NCBI GenBank assembly: GCA_938003955.1
Contig: CALKXE010000101.1
Coordinates: 1 to 54,674, forward strand
Length of the DNA stretch: 54,674 nucleotides
Source of the DNA: an uncultured Saprospiraceae bacterium
GTDB lineage: Bacteria; Bacteroidota; Bacteroidia; Chitinophagales; Saprospiraceae
Direction of reading: 5' to 3'
Shown: in pieces, positions 36,219 through 45,488 of the stretch
Position numbering within the stretch: position 1 is the first letter of the stretch
Layout of the letters: each line of letters opens with the position of its first letter
The notes under the pieces: model-generated
The model's database searches: none
Told to the model about the DNA's origin: nothing
What the model saw: the letters and a program-made list of their open reading frames with translations, nothing else
Translations under genes and position numbers: made by a program

Positions 36219-39200
36219 ATGAAATATCTATACTCTATTATGATTGTTATGTTTTGCAATTCTAATGTTTTGACTCAGAACTCGTTAGTATTTTATAGCA
36301 ATATTGATGCAAATACAAATATTGTTAACGAGATAAAAAGTAATGTTGGAAAAAAGATTTCACTCGGTGATAATTCTTTTGAGGTAATTGATGCAATATC
36401 TACTGAGGGAATAGAAGTTTTAGGTGATAAAGATGTTGATGAGGTACATATTAATGGTAGGATCAACTTAGACCGAATTAAGAAAAAAAGTATATGCCCA
36501 GGGCCAGATTTAGTTGAACTAGATGATCAACATGTTTTAATAACATTTAATTCAAATTGGATTATTGATGAGGACTATAGATATTTTACAGCGAATGAGG
36601 ATTGTGATATCTTCAATCACGTTCACATGATTGAAGAACTTACTGATATCCTCGAAGATTATGAAGACTGGAATAAAATAATAGTAGCTCATCATCCAAT
36701 AAAATCTGTGTCTGAGCTCGATGGTCAAGGCTTATCGATAATGAATCTAATTCCAATATATGGGCAATTAAGAAGATCGTACAAGGCAAACTCAGGTAAC
36801 TTGCAAGATATGCCTAATCCTAATTATAGTGGATATGTAAGTGTTATGAATGAGGTGTTAAAGGATTTTGACAAAATAGTTTTTGTGTCTGGACATGATA
36901 GGTTAAACACCGTGATACAAGATGATAATATAACGTATATCAATATTAATAGTGGTCAAAGAAATTACAGACATAAGCGGAATGAGGATACTAAATATCT
37001 CGGTGAAGGCGCTAAATTTTTAAAATTTAATAATGGCGATTTTACTTTAATGGATGATAAAACCAACTATAAAGTTGTAAATCCTTTCATGTCAAAAAAA
37101 GTAATCGAATCCAGCATCTCAATTGAGCCGGTAAACGAAGTTTTGAACTCAACAAGAGCTAGTGAAAAGTATCATCCAACAGGGTGGAAGAATTTTTGGA
37201 TGGGATCTGGATATAGAGATGCTTGGTCGGCGTCGGTAGAGGCCCCATTGTTAGATGTTGATGCCTATGATGGTGGATTAGAAGCATATGCAATAGGTGG
37301 CGGTTTGCAGACAATGAGTGTTAAGTTCAAATCAAAAAATGGTAAAAAGTATGCTTTCAGAGCTCTGGATAAACAACCAGAAAAAAGCCTTAGTGAGGTT
37401 CTGCAAAAGTCAGTATACAAAGGCATTACTCAAGAACTTATTACCACGATGCATCCTTATGCTCCATTGGTAGCTCATGAATTAATGGAGGCTACAGATA
37501 TTATTCATATCAAACCAGAGTTGTTTATTCTCGATAAGAATAATGATCTCTCATCAAAATATAACCCATACATTGGTAAGATTGGTACACTTGAAGAAAA
37601 ACCGAAAGGTAAAAGGAAAAAACATGAAGGCTTTTATGGGGCAGATGACGTTGTAACGAGTTACGAAATGTTAATCGATCTGAGAAAGTCTCACAAAAAT
37701 AAAATTGATAAATCAGCTTATGCGAAAGCTAGATTAATGGACATGCTAATAGGTGACTGGGATAGACATGAGGATAATTGGAAATGGGCAATGTTTAAAG
37801 AAAGTGGACATCATATCTATAAACCAATACCGAAAGATAGAGATCATACTTTTTCACATTGGACTGGAGTAATTCCTGGTATTGCTGATATGGTTGTCGC
37901 TAACGCAGAGGACTTTGACTATACTTTTGGCAATCTAAGGCAATTAAATTTTAAGGCTAGGTTTCTTGATAGGCAATTAGCTCTAGAGTTGGATCTTGCT
38001 TCATGGTTGGAAGCGGTAAGTTATATCCAGTCTAAGATAACGGATGCTGTTATAGATAATGCCATAACTAAATTTCCTGAGGAAGTGCGAGATATGCACG
38101 GAGCCATCATTGCCGCGAAACTCAAAAGTAGAAGAGACGACTTACCAAGAGCGATCAGGAAATATTATGCTGAATTAAGTGAGGAGGTTCAAATCCGTGC
38201 CAGCAACAAAAGAGATTTAGTTAAAATAGAAAGAAAAGAAAATGGAGATGTTCTTGTTAATCTTTGTCACATTAAGAAAAGTGGAAGTATAGGGAAATCG
38301 TATTATCAACGAGTATTTGAATATGGAATAGTGAAAACGATTTATATATTTGGCCTTAATGGTAAAGATGTATTCGAAACGGAAGGTAATGTAGAGAATA
38401 CGATTCATGTTGAAATAATAGGAGGTAATGGAGAAGACAAAATAATAGATAATGCTATTGTAAATAAGAGAGGTAAGTCACTAACAGTATTTGATACCTA
38501 TGGGGAGGATAATATTTCTTCTTCTAAGAATATAAAAATACAAAAACCTAAACATGCCGCTCATTATGATCCTTACTCTTTTGATTTTGACTGGTTGATC
38601 CCTAGTGCTTCTATTCGACGTAGTTCAGGAAATGGCTGGGGTTTTGGTTTAGGTGCTTCATATCTTACAAGAGGATTTAATAAAGAAGGATATGTTAATA
38701 GATATGATGCAAAAGGTCTTTACTATCCAGAACTAGGAGCTTATCGTATAGATGGTAAATTTACCCGAAATCAAGCTGTCGGTTTGTCAGATCTAGTTGT
38801 ATCTACTAGATTCACAACTCTCAATGATAAATTTCCATTCTTCTATGGGATTGGAAATGACACAAAATTTGTAAAAGCTGAAAGACGAACTTTAAACCGT
38901 ATAGATTATGATTACTTCGATCTAAATATAGGTTTAGATCGTAAATTTTATTCACATTCTAATTGGGTTAACTCTATTGGCTTTGAGAGGCACCATGTCT
39001 CCAATTTTGAAGACCTCGAAGTCATTGAATCCGATTTGGTTGGTTTTGGAACTCAATCATACTTAGGCGTGAAATCTTTACTAGATTTAGATTTTACAGA
39101 CAGATCATTTTATCCTCTTGACGGAAGTGAATTTTTGCTTCAACTAGACGGAAGGTCTTCTGATAATGGTGACTTATCTGGAAATATCGATGCTAAATTT

Positions 39201-39626
39201 ACACACTATAAAACGATAGATCTTGGAATTAAATTTACGTTTGCAGGCAGTTTGCAATATAAGCAAGCGGTTGGCGAATCTAGTTTTTATCACTTGAGTA
39301 GTATTGGCAGCCAAACTAACTTTAGAGGTTATACTCGAAATAGATTCATAGATAAATATGCTTTTTTGTACAACACTGAGTTACGCATGAATCTAGGTCA
39401 TGTTCAAACACCTTTGATTCGTTTTTACATTGGCTTATTTGCATATTTTGATAGCGGTCAGGTGTGGGGAACGCAAGCTGATTTTTTAAAGAATAATTGG
39501 AACTCTAGTTATGGTGGAGGATTTTTCATCTCTCCAGGGTGGGAGCAATTTGCCATTACATACACTCTTGGTACACAAGGTGATGAGTTTATATATTCTA
39601 AAATTCAATTCGGATTTGATTTTTAA
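36219..39626 (+). CDS. Phosphoesterase-remnant / kinase-like / beta-barrel outer-membrane protein
   Basis: This 1135-residue protein has a signal peptide. Residues about 85-270 look like a worn calcineurin-like phosphoesterase: HHPIKS and SGHDRLN remain, but the usual first metal motifs (DxH, GD, GNH) are not visible. The middle (about 325-650) is a Bacteroidota domain with kinase-like catalytic motifs: GGGLQTMSVKFKSKNGKKYAFRALDK, LIGDWDRHEDNWKW (about 508-521), PIPKDRDHTFSHW. The rest (about 790-1135) is a BamA/surface-antigen-like barrel ending FGFDF. Family members I recall keep the metal motifs, so this one may have lost the phosphoesterase step. It is first in an operon with the two DUF5706 genes. 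Confidence 0.75.
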   Translation: MKYLYSIMIVMFCNSNVLTQNSLVFYSNIDANTNIVNEIKSNVGKKISLGDNSFEVIDAISTEGIEVLGDKDVDEVHINGRINLDRIKKKSICPGPDLVELDDQHVLITFNSNWIIDEDYRYFTANEDCDIFNHVHMIEELTDILEDYEDWNKIIVAHHPIKSVSELDGQGLSIMNLIPIYGQLRRSYKANSGNLQDMPNPNYSGYVSVMNEVLKDFDKIVFVSGHDRLNTVIQDDNITYININSGQRNYRHKRNEDTKYLGEGAKFLKFNNGDFTLMDDKTNYKVVNPFMSKKVIESSISIEPVNEVLNSTRASEKYHPTGWKNFWMGSGYRDAWSASVEAPLLDVDAYDGGLEAYAIGGGLQTMSVKFKSKNGKKYAFRALDKQPEKSLSEVLQKSVYKGITQELITTMHPYAPLVAHELMEATDIIHIKPELFILDKNNDLSSKYNPYIGKIGTLEEKPKGKRKKHEGFYGADDVVTSYEMLIDLRKSHKNKIDKSAYAKARLMDMLIGDWDRHEDNWKWAMFKESGHHIYKPIPKDRDHTFSHWTGVIPGIADMVVANAEDFDYTFGNLRQLNFKARFLDRQLALELDLASWLEAVSYIQSKITDAVIDNAITKFPEEVRDMHGAIIAAKLKSRRDDLPRAIRKYYAELSEEVQIRASNKRDLVKIERKENGDVLVNLCHIKKSGSIGKSYYQRVFEYGIVKTIYIFGLNGKDVFETEGNVENTIHVEIIGGNGEDKIIDNAIVNKRGKSLTVFDTYGEDNISSSKNIKIQKPKHAAHYDPYSFDFDWLIPSASIRRSSGNGWGFGLGASYLTRGFNKEGYVNRYDAKGLYYPELGAYRIDGKFTRNQAVGLSDLVVSTRFTTLNDKFPFFYGIGNDTKFVKAERRTLNRIDYDYFDLNIGLDRKFYSHSNWVNSIGFERHHVSNFEDLEVIESDLVGFGTQSYLGVKSLLDLDFTDRSFYPLDGSEFLLQLDGRSSDNGDLSGNIDAKFTHYKTIDLGIKFTFAGSLQYKQAVGESSFYHLSSIGSQTNFRGYTRNRFIDKYAFLYNTELRMNLGHVQTPLIRFYIGLFAYFDSGQVWGTQADFLKNNWNSSYGGGFFISPGWEQFAITYTLGTQGDEFIYSKIQFGFDF

Positions 39627-39665
39627 TAAGTATTATTACATGCACTCATCCTACACAACCAAATT

Positions 39666-40424
39666 ATGGAAGAAATAGATAGAAAAAAACCTAATCTTGG
39701 TAGTGATGTATCATCAGAAGAATTAGGTAAAAAGGAAATGAAAGCTGCTGCAAAAGTAGAAAAGAAAGCAGCCAAAGAAAAACAGAAGCAACAGAAAAAA
39801 GAGTTTGAAAAATGGCTTACTGAAAAAGAACATGAAGCCTCTGTTGATGCGAGTAGGCCCTTGAGACTGTATGAGTCAAAAAAAGAACCTCGTAAAGCGC
39901 TGGCAACTTTTTTCCGAAATCAGAATAAGATGATGGTTAGTTCGATCGCAATTGCCGATAGAAAAGCCATGATTATGATCAGACTTAATTCTTTAATCGT
40001 TTCCATTGCGATGATCTCATATAGATCTATGAATGAAGGTATTACCTTAGGGTGGTTAATAGGCTTAATTTTAATAATAGGTGCAGGACTAGCCTTGATA
40101 TTTGCTGTTTTGGCTGCAAAGCCAAATAATAATTTCCTAAGGAAATTAGAAAAGGATGAAATATTCCCAGCTTATCCCAACCTTGAAGAAAGGAATTTTT
40201 GGGTGCCAGCTGACGCTACGCTCCAAGAATATGAGGATAGTATGGACAAGGTTGTCAGAAGTCAAGAGCTCCAGATAGGGAATCAAGTAAGATTTGCATA
40301 TATGATAGAAAAGCGTCTTATTGCAAAATACCGCTTATTAGATTTCGCCTATAATCTGTTTTTGGCGAGTCTAATAGTTGCCACCATCGTATTTATTCTT
40401 GATGTAATACTCCATGTGTTATGA
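39666..40424 (+). CDS. Pycsar-effector-like (DUF5706) membrane protein
   Basis: This 252-residue protein has a charged N-terminal coiled coil (about 22-60, KKEMKAAAKVEKKAAKEKQK). A DUF5706/PycTM-type membrane unit follows: FFRNQNKMMVSSIAIADRKAMIMIRLNSLIVSIAM (about 79-113), a second helix GWLIGLILIIGAGLALIFAVLAAKPN, a cytoplasmic helical part, and a last helix LFLASLIVATIVFILDVILHVL. In Pycsar defence such proteins are membrane effectors gated by cyclic UMP or CMP made by a neighbouring cyclase. No cyclase gene is seen within this operon, so the signal is unknown. It lies 39 nt after the barrel gene and overlaps the next gene by 4 nt (ATGA). Confidence 0.75.
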   Translation: MEEIDRKKPNLGSDVSSEELGKKEMKAAAKVEKKAAKEKQKQQKKEFEKWLTEKEHEASVDASRPLRLYESKKEPRKALATFFRNQNKMMVSSIAIADRKAMIMIRLNSLIVSIAMISYRSMNEGITLGWLIGLILIIGAGLALIFAVLAAKPNNNFLRKLEKDEIFPAYPNLEERNFWVPADATLQEYEDSMDKVVRSQELQIGNQVRFAYMIEKRLIAKYRLLDFAYNLFLASLIVATIVFILDVILHVL

Positions 40425-41809
40425 GTATAGAAAAGAAATACACAGGCATTAAAGAAATGAGTGGAATGCTCAAAACTATGTTTCGAAATCAAGCTGTGTT
40501 CGTCGCCCGAGCTGCAAAACAAACAGATCAAAAAGCGAACATGCTAATTTCGCTTGGTTTTTACATTCTTATAGGGATCATTTTTATATTCTATAACTAT
40601 GACACATTTATTCATTTTTCTTCTTGGTTTTTAGTTCTACCTGGTTCACTTATTTTCCTTTGTATATTGGAGTGCATTTACATAGTTGCCCCTAATACTC
40701 GAATCCTCAAAAAAATATTTACTGAGGAACTAATTCCGGAATATCCTCGAAAAGAATTTCACAATATGTATGATGCATTTCCTGGCAAACTTCTCGAAAA
40801 AGAAGAGTCGATAAATGCAATGGTTAATGATCATGCTTTGCAACTGGGGAATATAATAAGAGGTCATTATGTGTCAACAAGATATATCAGCAGCAAATAC
40901 AAGCATTTAGATAGAGCCTACAATTACTTCTTGGCCACGTTGTCAACATCACTACTTTTATTTATTTTAAATTTACTTCTTTCAGGTGGTCATTTTCAGG
41001 AGCATAATGAAAGATCTTCCTATTCTGATTTTAAATTTGATGAACCGAGTAGTATTTTTGTTTTAGATGAAAAGCTTACAGAAATTTCTGGTTTGGGTTT
41101 CAATTCGGAAGAAAATACTATTTATACAATAAATGATGAGGAAGGTAAAGTTTATATACTGAATCCTAAAAATGGGAATATATTAGATCATTATAAATTC
41201 GCTAAGAAAGGTGATTATGAGGGTATTGAATTGATCAATAACGAAGTTCTAGTAACCAATAGTTCTGGAGATATTTATATATCCAATTTTCAAGAAAACA
41301 AAGCGATAATCCAACATACACCATTGAGTAAAATTAATGATGTAGAAGGCATGGGTTATGATGTAGAATCTGATCAAATATTACTTGCATGTAAGGGGGA
41401 GCCATGGCTTCCTATTAAGGGGGATAAAGGGATATTTGCATATAATCAAACTTTTCATCGTATGGATAGTATTGTGTTTTTGGATATTAAAATTTCTGAT
41501 TTAATAAGTTGTGTGGATACAACATATACGGATGAATTGATGAAAAAAAGTCTAGGGCGTCGACTCAAAGAATTCGCACCTTCGGCTATTGCAATTGATC
41601 CTACTAACCAAGATATTTATATTCTTACTGCTCATGGAAGTATCATTGCTGTATTTGATAAAAATAAAAAGATAAGAGATATTGTTCACCTAAATGAACT
41701 GATTATTCCTCAACCAGAAGGTCTTTGTTTTGATAATTTAAACAATCTTTTTATTAGTACTGAGGGACACGGTGGTTCTGCAAAGTTGTTTATGTATGAA
41801 AAGAAATAA
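40421..41809 (+). CDS. DUF5706-like membrane domain fused to a SdiA-regulated-type beta-propeller
   Basis: This 462-residue protein has an N-terminal part that mirrors the preceding gene: MFRNQAVFVARAAKQTDQKANMLISLGFYILI, FLVLPGSLIFLCILECIYIV, a helical middle (DHALQLGNIIRGHYVSTRYISSKYKHLDRAYNYFLA) and a third helix at about 172-190. From about residue 205 comes a six-bladed-type propeller of the SdiA-regulated/YjiK class (LTEISGLGFNSEENTIYTINDEEGKVYILN, GDYEGIELINNEVLVTNSSGDIYIS, INDVEGMGYDVESDQILLACKGEP, PQPEGLCFDNLNNLFISTEG). With three helices and a cytoplasmic N-terminus the propeller would lie in the periplasm. The 4-nt overlap implies coupled translation with the paralogous gene before it. 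Confidence 0.72.
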   Translation: MSIEKKYTGIKEMSGMLKTMFRNQAVFVARAAKQTDQKANMLISLGFYILIGIIFIFYNYDTFIHFSSWFLVLPGSLIFLCILECIYIVAPNTRILKKIFTEELIPEYPRKEFHNMYDAFPGKLLEKEESINAMVNDHALQLGNIIRGHYVSTRYISSKYKHLDRAYNYFLATLSTSLLLFILNLLLSGGHFQEHNERSSYSDFKFDEPSSIFVLDEKLTEISGLGFNSEENTIYTINDEEGKVYILNPKNGNILDHYKFAKKGDYEGIELINNEVLVTNSSGDIYISNFQENKAIIQHTPLSKINDVEGMGYDVESDQILLACKGEPWLPIKGDKGIFAYNQTFHRMDSIVFLDIKISDLISCVDTTYTDELMKKSLGRRLKEFAPSAIAIDPTNQDIYILTAHGSIIAVFDKNKKIRDIVHLNELIIPQPEGLCFDNLNNLFISTEGHGGSAKLFMYEKK

Positions 41810-41875
41810 GTTATTATTGGATATGTAGTGATGAAAGTGAATAGGGGAGGATCCTGATTAAATTACGGAATATAA

Positions 41876-42751
41876 ATGGAAAAAAAAATACAAAAAATAT
41901 TTTTCAATAGGCCAAAAAGCCTAGATGTTGAGGTATTAAGTTTTTCCCAACTTTATAAGAATTTAAACCAATCAGATCATAATCCTTTTGTTGCTCATAG
42001 AATAGAATTTTATTGTATTGTAATTGTTACAGGAGGTTCGTATACTCATTTTGTCGATTTTAAATCTTATGAATTGACACAGGGAAGTGCTCTTTTTGTT
42101 GACAAAAGTCAAGTACATCACTTCACTAAGGAGTTACAAGAATCCGAGGGTGTTTGCATTATTTTTAGTAGTCTATTCATGGAAAAACATTATTTTTCTG
42201 CGGATAGATTAAAACTTAATAGATTATTCAACTATCATATCGAAACACCAATAATCCATCAAAAAGAGATGGGCCAAGATAACTTTCTTGACATTGCGAA
42301 ACAACTGTATAGTGAGTATGTCATTCAAAATGAATTTGCCAAATCGGAGATGTTACAAACCCTTCTTCATTTATTACTATTAAAAGCTGAACGGGCTAAA
42401 GATATACAGGCTATAAGTGGTGTTAAGATACAATGGCTTGAAATATTTAGTTCGTTTAAAAACATGCTTGAAGAAGAATATGTTAGTACTAGGAATTCGA
42501 AAATCTATGCTGCTAAACTGTTGATTTCATACAAGTTTCTAAATGACGTAGTTAAGAAATTAACAGATAAGACGGTCAAAGCATTTATTGATGACTTTGT
42601 AATTGTCGAAATTAAAAGGTATTTATTGTCCACTTCATTATCCGTTAAGGAAATTAGTTATAAGACAGGATTTGAGGAGCCGGCAAACATGGTTAAGTTT
42701 TTTAAAAAAAACACGCAAGTAACCCCACTCAAATTTAGACAGCAAGTTTAA
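41876..42751 (+). CDS. AraC-family regulator (paralogue 1)
   Basis: This 291-residue regulator has an N-terminal cupin-like sensor (EFYCIVIVTGGSYTHFVDFKSYELTQGSALFVDKSQVHHF) and a C-terminal AraC DNA-binding domain (YAAKLLISYKFLNDVVKKLTDKTVKAFIDDFV, LSVKEISYKTGFEEPANMVKFFKKNTQVTPLKFRQQ). The effector is unknown. The adjacent gene at 42926 is a close paralogue, identical over long stretches of both domains (EIFSSFK, YAA.LL.SYKFLN..VK, GF.EPANM.KFFKKNT). It lies 66 nt after the propeller gene on the same strand, but no shared function with that operon is evident. Confidence 0.88.
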   Translation: MEKKIQKIFFNRPKSLDVEVLSFSQLYKNLNQSDHNPFVAHRIEFYCIVIVTGGSYTHFVDFKSYELTQGSALFVDKSQVHHFTKELQESEGVCIIFSSLFMEKHYFSADRLKLNRLFNYHIETPIIHQKEMGQDNFLDIAKQLYSEYVIQNEFAKSEMLQTLLHLLLLKAERAKDIQAISGVKIQWLEIFSSFKNMLEEEYVSTRNSKIYAAKLLISYKFLNDVVKKLTDKTVKAFIDDFVIVEIKRYLLSTSLSVKEISYKTGFEEPANMVKFFKKNTQVTPLKFRQQV

Positions 42752-42925
42752 ATGTTGGTTACACTTTCACTATTTTTATCATCATTTTGATATCTAAACT
42801 CCCTACAGTATTCTTTAGCTTTATTTTTTAGTTCTGGACGTTGAGTTTTAAGTTAATTCGCCCAACATAACTAGTGGTATTATAGCTTGAAACTACATAC
42901 GGCGTCTTTATTCTTAAAAGATAGC

Positions 42926-43804
42926 ATGGGAAAAAAGATACAAAAAGTATTCTTCAGTCGAAATAAGAACCTTGATGTTGAGGTGATGAGTTTTCCGCAA
43001 CTTCTTAAGAATTTGAACAAGCCCAATATTTACAATCCGTTTGTAGAGCATAGGGTAGAGTTCTATTGTATTATGATTGTTTCTCAAAAATCGTATACTC
43101 ATTTTGTCGATTTTAAACCCTATAAATTAATAAAAGGAAGTGCACTTTTTGTTGCTAGAAATCAGGTTCACCAATTCACCAAAGAATTGAAAGAGGCCTC
43201 CGGATTCTTCATAATATTTAGTAGCCTTTTCATAGAGAAAAATTATTTCTCCTCTAATGATATTAAGTTCAATAGGTTGTTTAATTATCATATTGAAACA
43301 CCAGTAATACATCAAAAAGAAATGAGGCAAGACAGTTTTATTGATGTCGCAAACCTATTGTATGAAGAATATCTAAATCCGAATGATTTTGCTAAGTCAG
43401 AGATGCTGCGAACGCTGCTTCATACTTTACTACTTAAAGCAGAGCGTACAAAAGAAGTGAAAATGACAAGTGGCACAAAGCTTCACTGGTTAGAGATATT
43501 TAGTTCGTTTAAAGATATTCTTGAAAAAGAATATATAAATACTAGAAATGCGAAAAATTATGCCGCAAGGTTATTTGTTTCATACAAATTCTTAAATGAG
43601 ATTGTTAAGCATTTGACGGGTAAAACGGTGAAAGCATTTATCGATGATTATGTGACTATGGAAATTGAACGAAATTTAGTCTCCACCTCCTTTTCTATTA
43701 AGGAGATTAGCTATAAAACAGGATTCAAAGAGCCAGCCAATATGATTAAATTCTTTAAGAAAAACACCAATATTACTCCACTGAAGTTTAGGCAGCTATT
43801 ATGA
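42926..43804 (+). CDS. AraC-family regulator (paralogue 2)
   Basis: This protein is 292 residues from the ATG at 42926; the upstream TTG at 42887 is not needed, because MGKKIQKVFFSRNKNLDVEVMSF aligns with the start of paralogue 1. The sensor (EFYCIMIVSQKSYTHFVDFKPYKLIKGSALFVARNQVHQF) and DNA-binding domain (YAARLFVSYKFLNEIVKHLTGKTVKAFIDDYV, FSIKEISYKTGFKEPANMIKFFKKN) match paralogue 1 closely. The two probably arose by tandem duplication. The downstream lipoprotein gene (120 nt away) is a plausible target. Confidence 0.88.
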   Translation: MGKKIQKVFFSRNKNLDVEVMSFPQLLKNLNKPNIYNPFVEHRVEFYCIMIVSQKSYTHFVDFKPYKLIKGSALFVARNQVHQFTKELKEASGFFIIFSSLFIEKNYFSSNDIKFNRLFNYHIETPVIHQKEMRQDSFIDVANLLYEEYLNPNDFAKSEMLRTLLHTLLLKAERTKEVKMTSGTKLHWLEIFSSFKDILEKEYINTRNAKNYAARLFVSYKFLNEIVKHLTGKTVKAFIDDYVTMEIERNLVSTSFSIKEISYKTGFKEPANMIKFFKKNTNITPLKFRQLL

Positions 43805-43923
43805 CTACGGTTCCATTTTCACCATTTTTGTAGTCGTTTTGATAGCGGTTGTAGAGTGATTCAGGCCTAATTTGCAGTTATTATTTAAAACACATTATTT
43901 TATATCAAAACAATAAAATCAAA

Positions 43924-45396
43924 ATGAAATACACTTTTCTTTTAGTATGTATAGCTCTAATGTTAGGCAGCTGTTCATCTAATAAAAATAATACCGAAAC
44001 GGCTAATAAAAAAAGCACTATGACAGATTTAACAATAATGGAAGTGACCAGCTTCAATATTAATTCTTCTGTAGATCCAATGGATTTTAAAACGAGGGAT
44101 TTACAAGTACAAAATGACTTTACGAGTAAACAACCTGGATTCATTAAACGACAAAGTGGTCTCAATGAAAATGGAGAATATGTCGTAGTTGTTTTTTGGA
44201 AGAGTATGGCAAATGCTAATGCGTCTATGAGTAAGTTTATGAGTGATGCATCCGTCGCTGATTATGCACAGATGATTGATGGTCCAACTATGAAAATGGA
44301 TAGGTACACTATGGATAAGCCATTTAGTGCTGATAAGAGTCAGTTTGTTGAAATTATGTCTTTTGATGTAGTTGCGGGAACAGATATGACCAAGTTCAAC
44401 GCGCTTAACAAAAAAGTCGAAACTGATTTTACAAGCAAAGAAGATGGTTTTGTAGACCGATTAATGGGCGTTGATGAAAAAGGCAAACAAGTAGTCGTTA
44501 TTTACTGGGCAAGCCAAGTTCAATCAGATGCAGTTTTAAAGCCATTTATGGAAGCTCCATTAGCGGGACAATTTATGAGTAATATGGAGCCGTCATCTGT
44601 AGCTAGTGGTAGGTATAAATTTTTGGACGCACCACTTTCTAAAAAAGAGAAAGTAGTAGCTTTATTGAATAGCTTTAATACAGGAGATCAAACACCAATC
44701 TCATATATCAATCCAAATAAATACATACAACATAACTTAGGAGTAGCTGACGGATTAGCTGGATTCGGAGCGGTTATGCAACATGCACCTCCAGGAGGAT
44801 TTAAGGCGAATGTTATTCGTGCGTTCGAAGATGGCGAATATGTATTTACACATACAGAATATGACTTCTTTGGCCCTAAAGCTGGATTTGATGTTTTCCG
44901 TTTTGAAAATGGTCAAATAGTAGAACACTGGGATAATCTATTAGATGTTCAAAAGCCAAATCCAAGTGGTAGAACTCAATTTGATGGAGCTACCGAAATG
45001 ACTGATCTTTATAAGACAGAGGCGAATAAGAAAATAGCTGAAGATTTCATAACAAACGTATTGTTAAATCATCAAATGGATAAGTTGACTACTTACATTA
45101 ACCCGACAAATTACATCCAACACAACCCTAGTGTTGCGGATGGTTTGGATGGTTTCGGAGCTGCAATGAAATATTTTGCTGAGAACGGACTAGTAATGGA
45201 ATATACTAAACTACATAAGGTGTTAGGTCGAGGAAACTTTGTTCTCACAATGAGTGAAGGTAAGTTCGGTAAAGGCGAGCTCACGGCGTTTTATGACCTA
45301 TTTAGAATAGAAAATGGACAGATAGTGGAGCACTGGGATGTTATCTCACCGATACCAGCTGAATCTGAATGGAAGAATACCAATGGAAAATTCTAA
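43924..45396 (+). CDS. Four-domain lipoprotein: two ABM-like and two SnoaL-like domains
   Basis: This 490-residue lipoprotein (lipobox LGSC) has two ferredoxin-like domains of the antibiotic-biosynthesis-monooxygenase type (about 37-125 and 140-235; each has an F...DFTSKQPGF or DFTSKEDGF motif and a YVVVVFWKS or QVVVIYWAS strand). Two SnoaL-type alpha-beta domains follow (about 245-345 and 375-480; each has YIQHNLGVADGLAGFGAVMQ or YIQHNPSVADGLDGFGAAMK and an RFENGQIVEHWD or RIENGQIVEHWD end). Both folds bind small, often hydrophobic molecules, and SnoaL domains are often enzymes of polyketide tailoring. It lies after the two AraC genes and before a terminator. Confidence 0.8.
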   Translation: MKYTFLLVCIALMLGSCSSNKNNTETANKKSTMTDLTIMEVTSFNINSSVDPMDFKTRDLQVQNDFTSKQPGFIKRQSGLNENGEYVVVVFWKSMANANASMSKFMSDASVADYAQMIDGPTMKMDRYTMDKPFSADKSQFVEIMSFDVVAGTDMTKFNALNKKVETDFTSKEDGFVDRLMGVDEKGKQVVVIYWASQVQSDAVLKPFMEAPLAGQFMSNMEPSSVASGRYKFLDAPLSKKEKVVALLNSFNTGDQTPISYINPNKYIQHNLGVADGLAGFGAVMQHAPPGGFKANVIRAFEDGEYVFTHTEYDFFGPKAGFDVFRFENGQIVEHWDNLLDVQKPNPSGRTQFDGATEMTDLYKTEANKKIAEDFITNVLLNHQMDKLTTYINPTNYIQHNPSVADGLDGFGAAMKYFAENGLVMEYTKLHKVLGRGNFVLTMSEGKFGKGELTAFYDLFRIENGQIVEHWDVISPIPAESEWKNTNGKF

Positions 45397-45419
45397 TAGT
45401 TTGATTAGCTAAATGTTTT

Positions 45420-45466
45420 GAAGGCTACATTGATTACAACATAATAAATGTAGCCTTCATTTTTTT
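45420..45466 (+). terminator. Terminator of the four-domain lipoprotein gene
   Basis: GAAGGCTACATT and AATGTAGCCTTC form a perfect 12-bp stem with a 15-nt loop, followed by ATTTTTTT. The next gene begins about 20 nt later. Confidence 0.9.
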
Positions 45467-45488
45467 AACAAGAAGTAAAACTGATAAA

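Noticed and set aside
39666-41809. A complete Pycsar defence system
   Set aside because: The membrane proteins resemble the effector, but no nucleotide cyclase gene is present in or next to the operon, so only effector-like components can be claimed.
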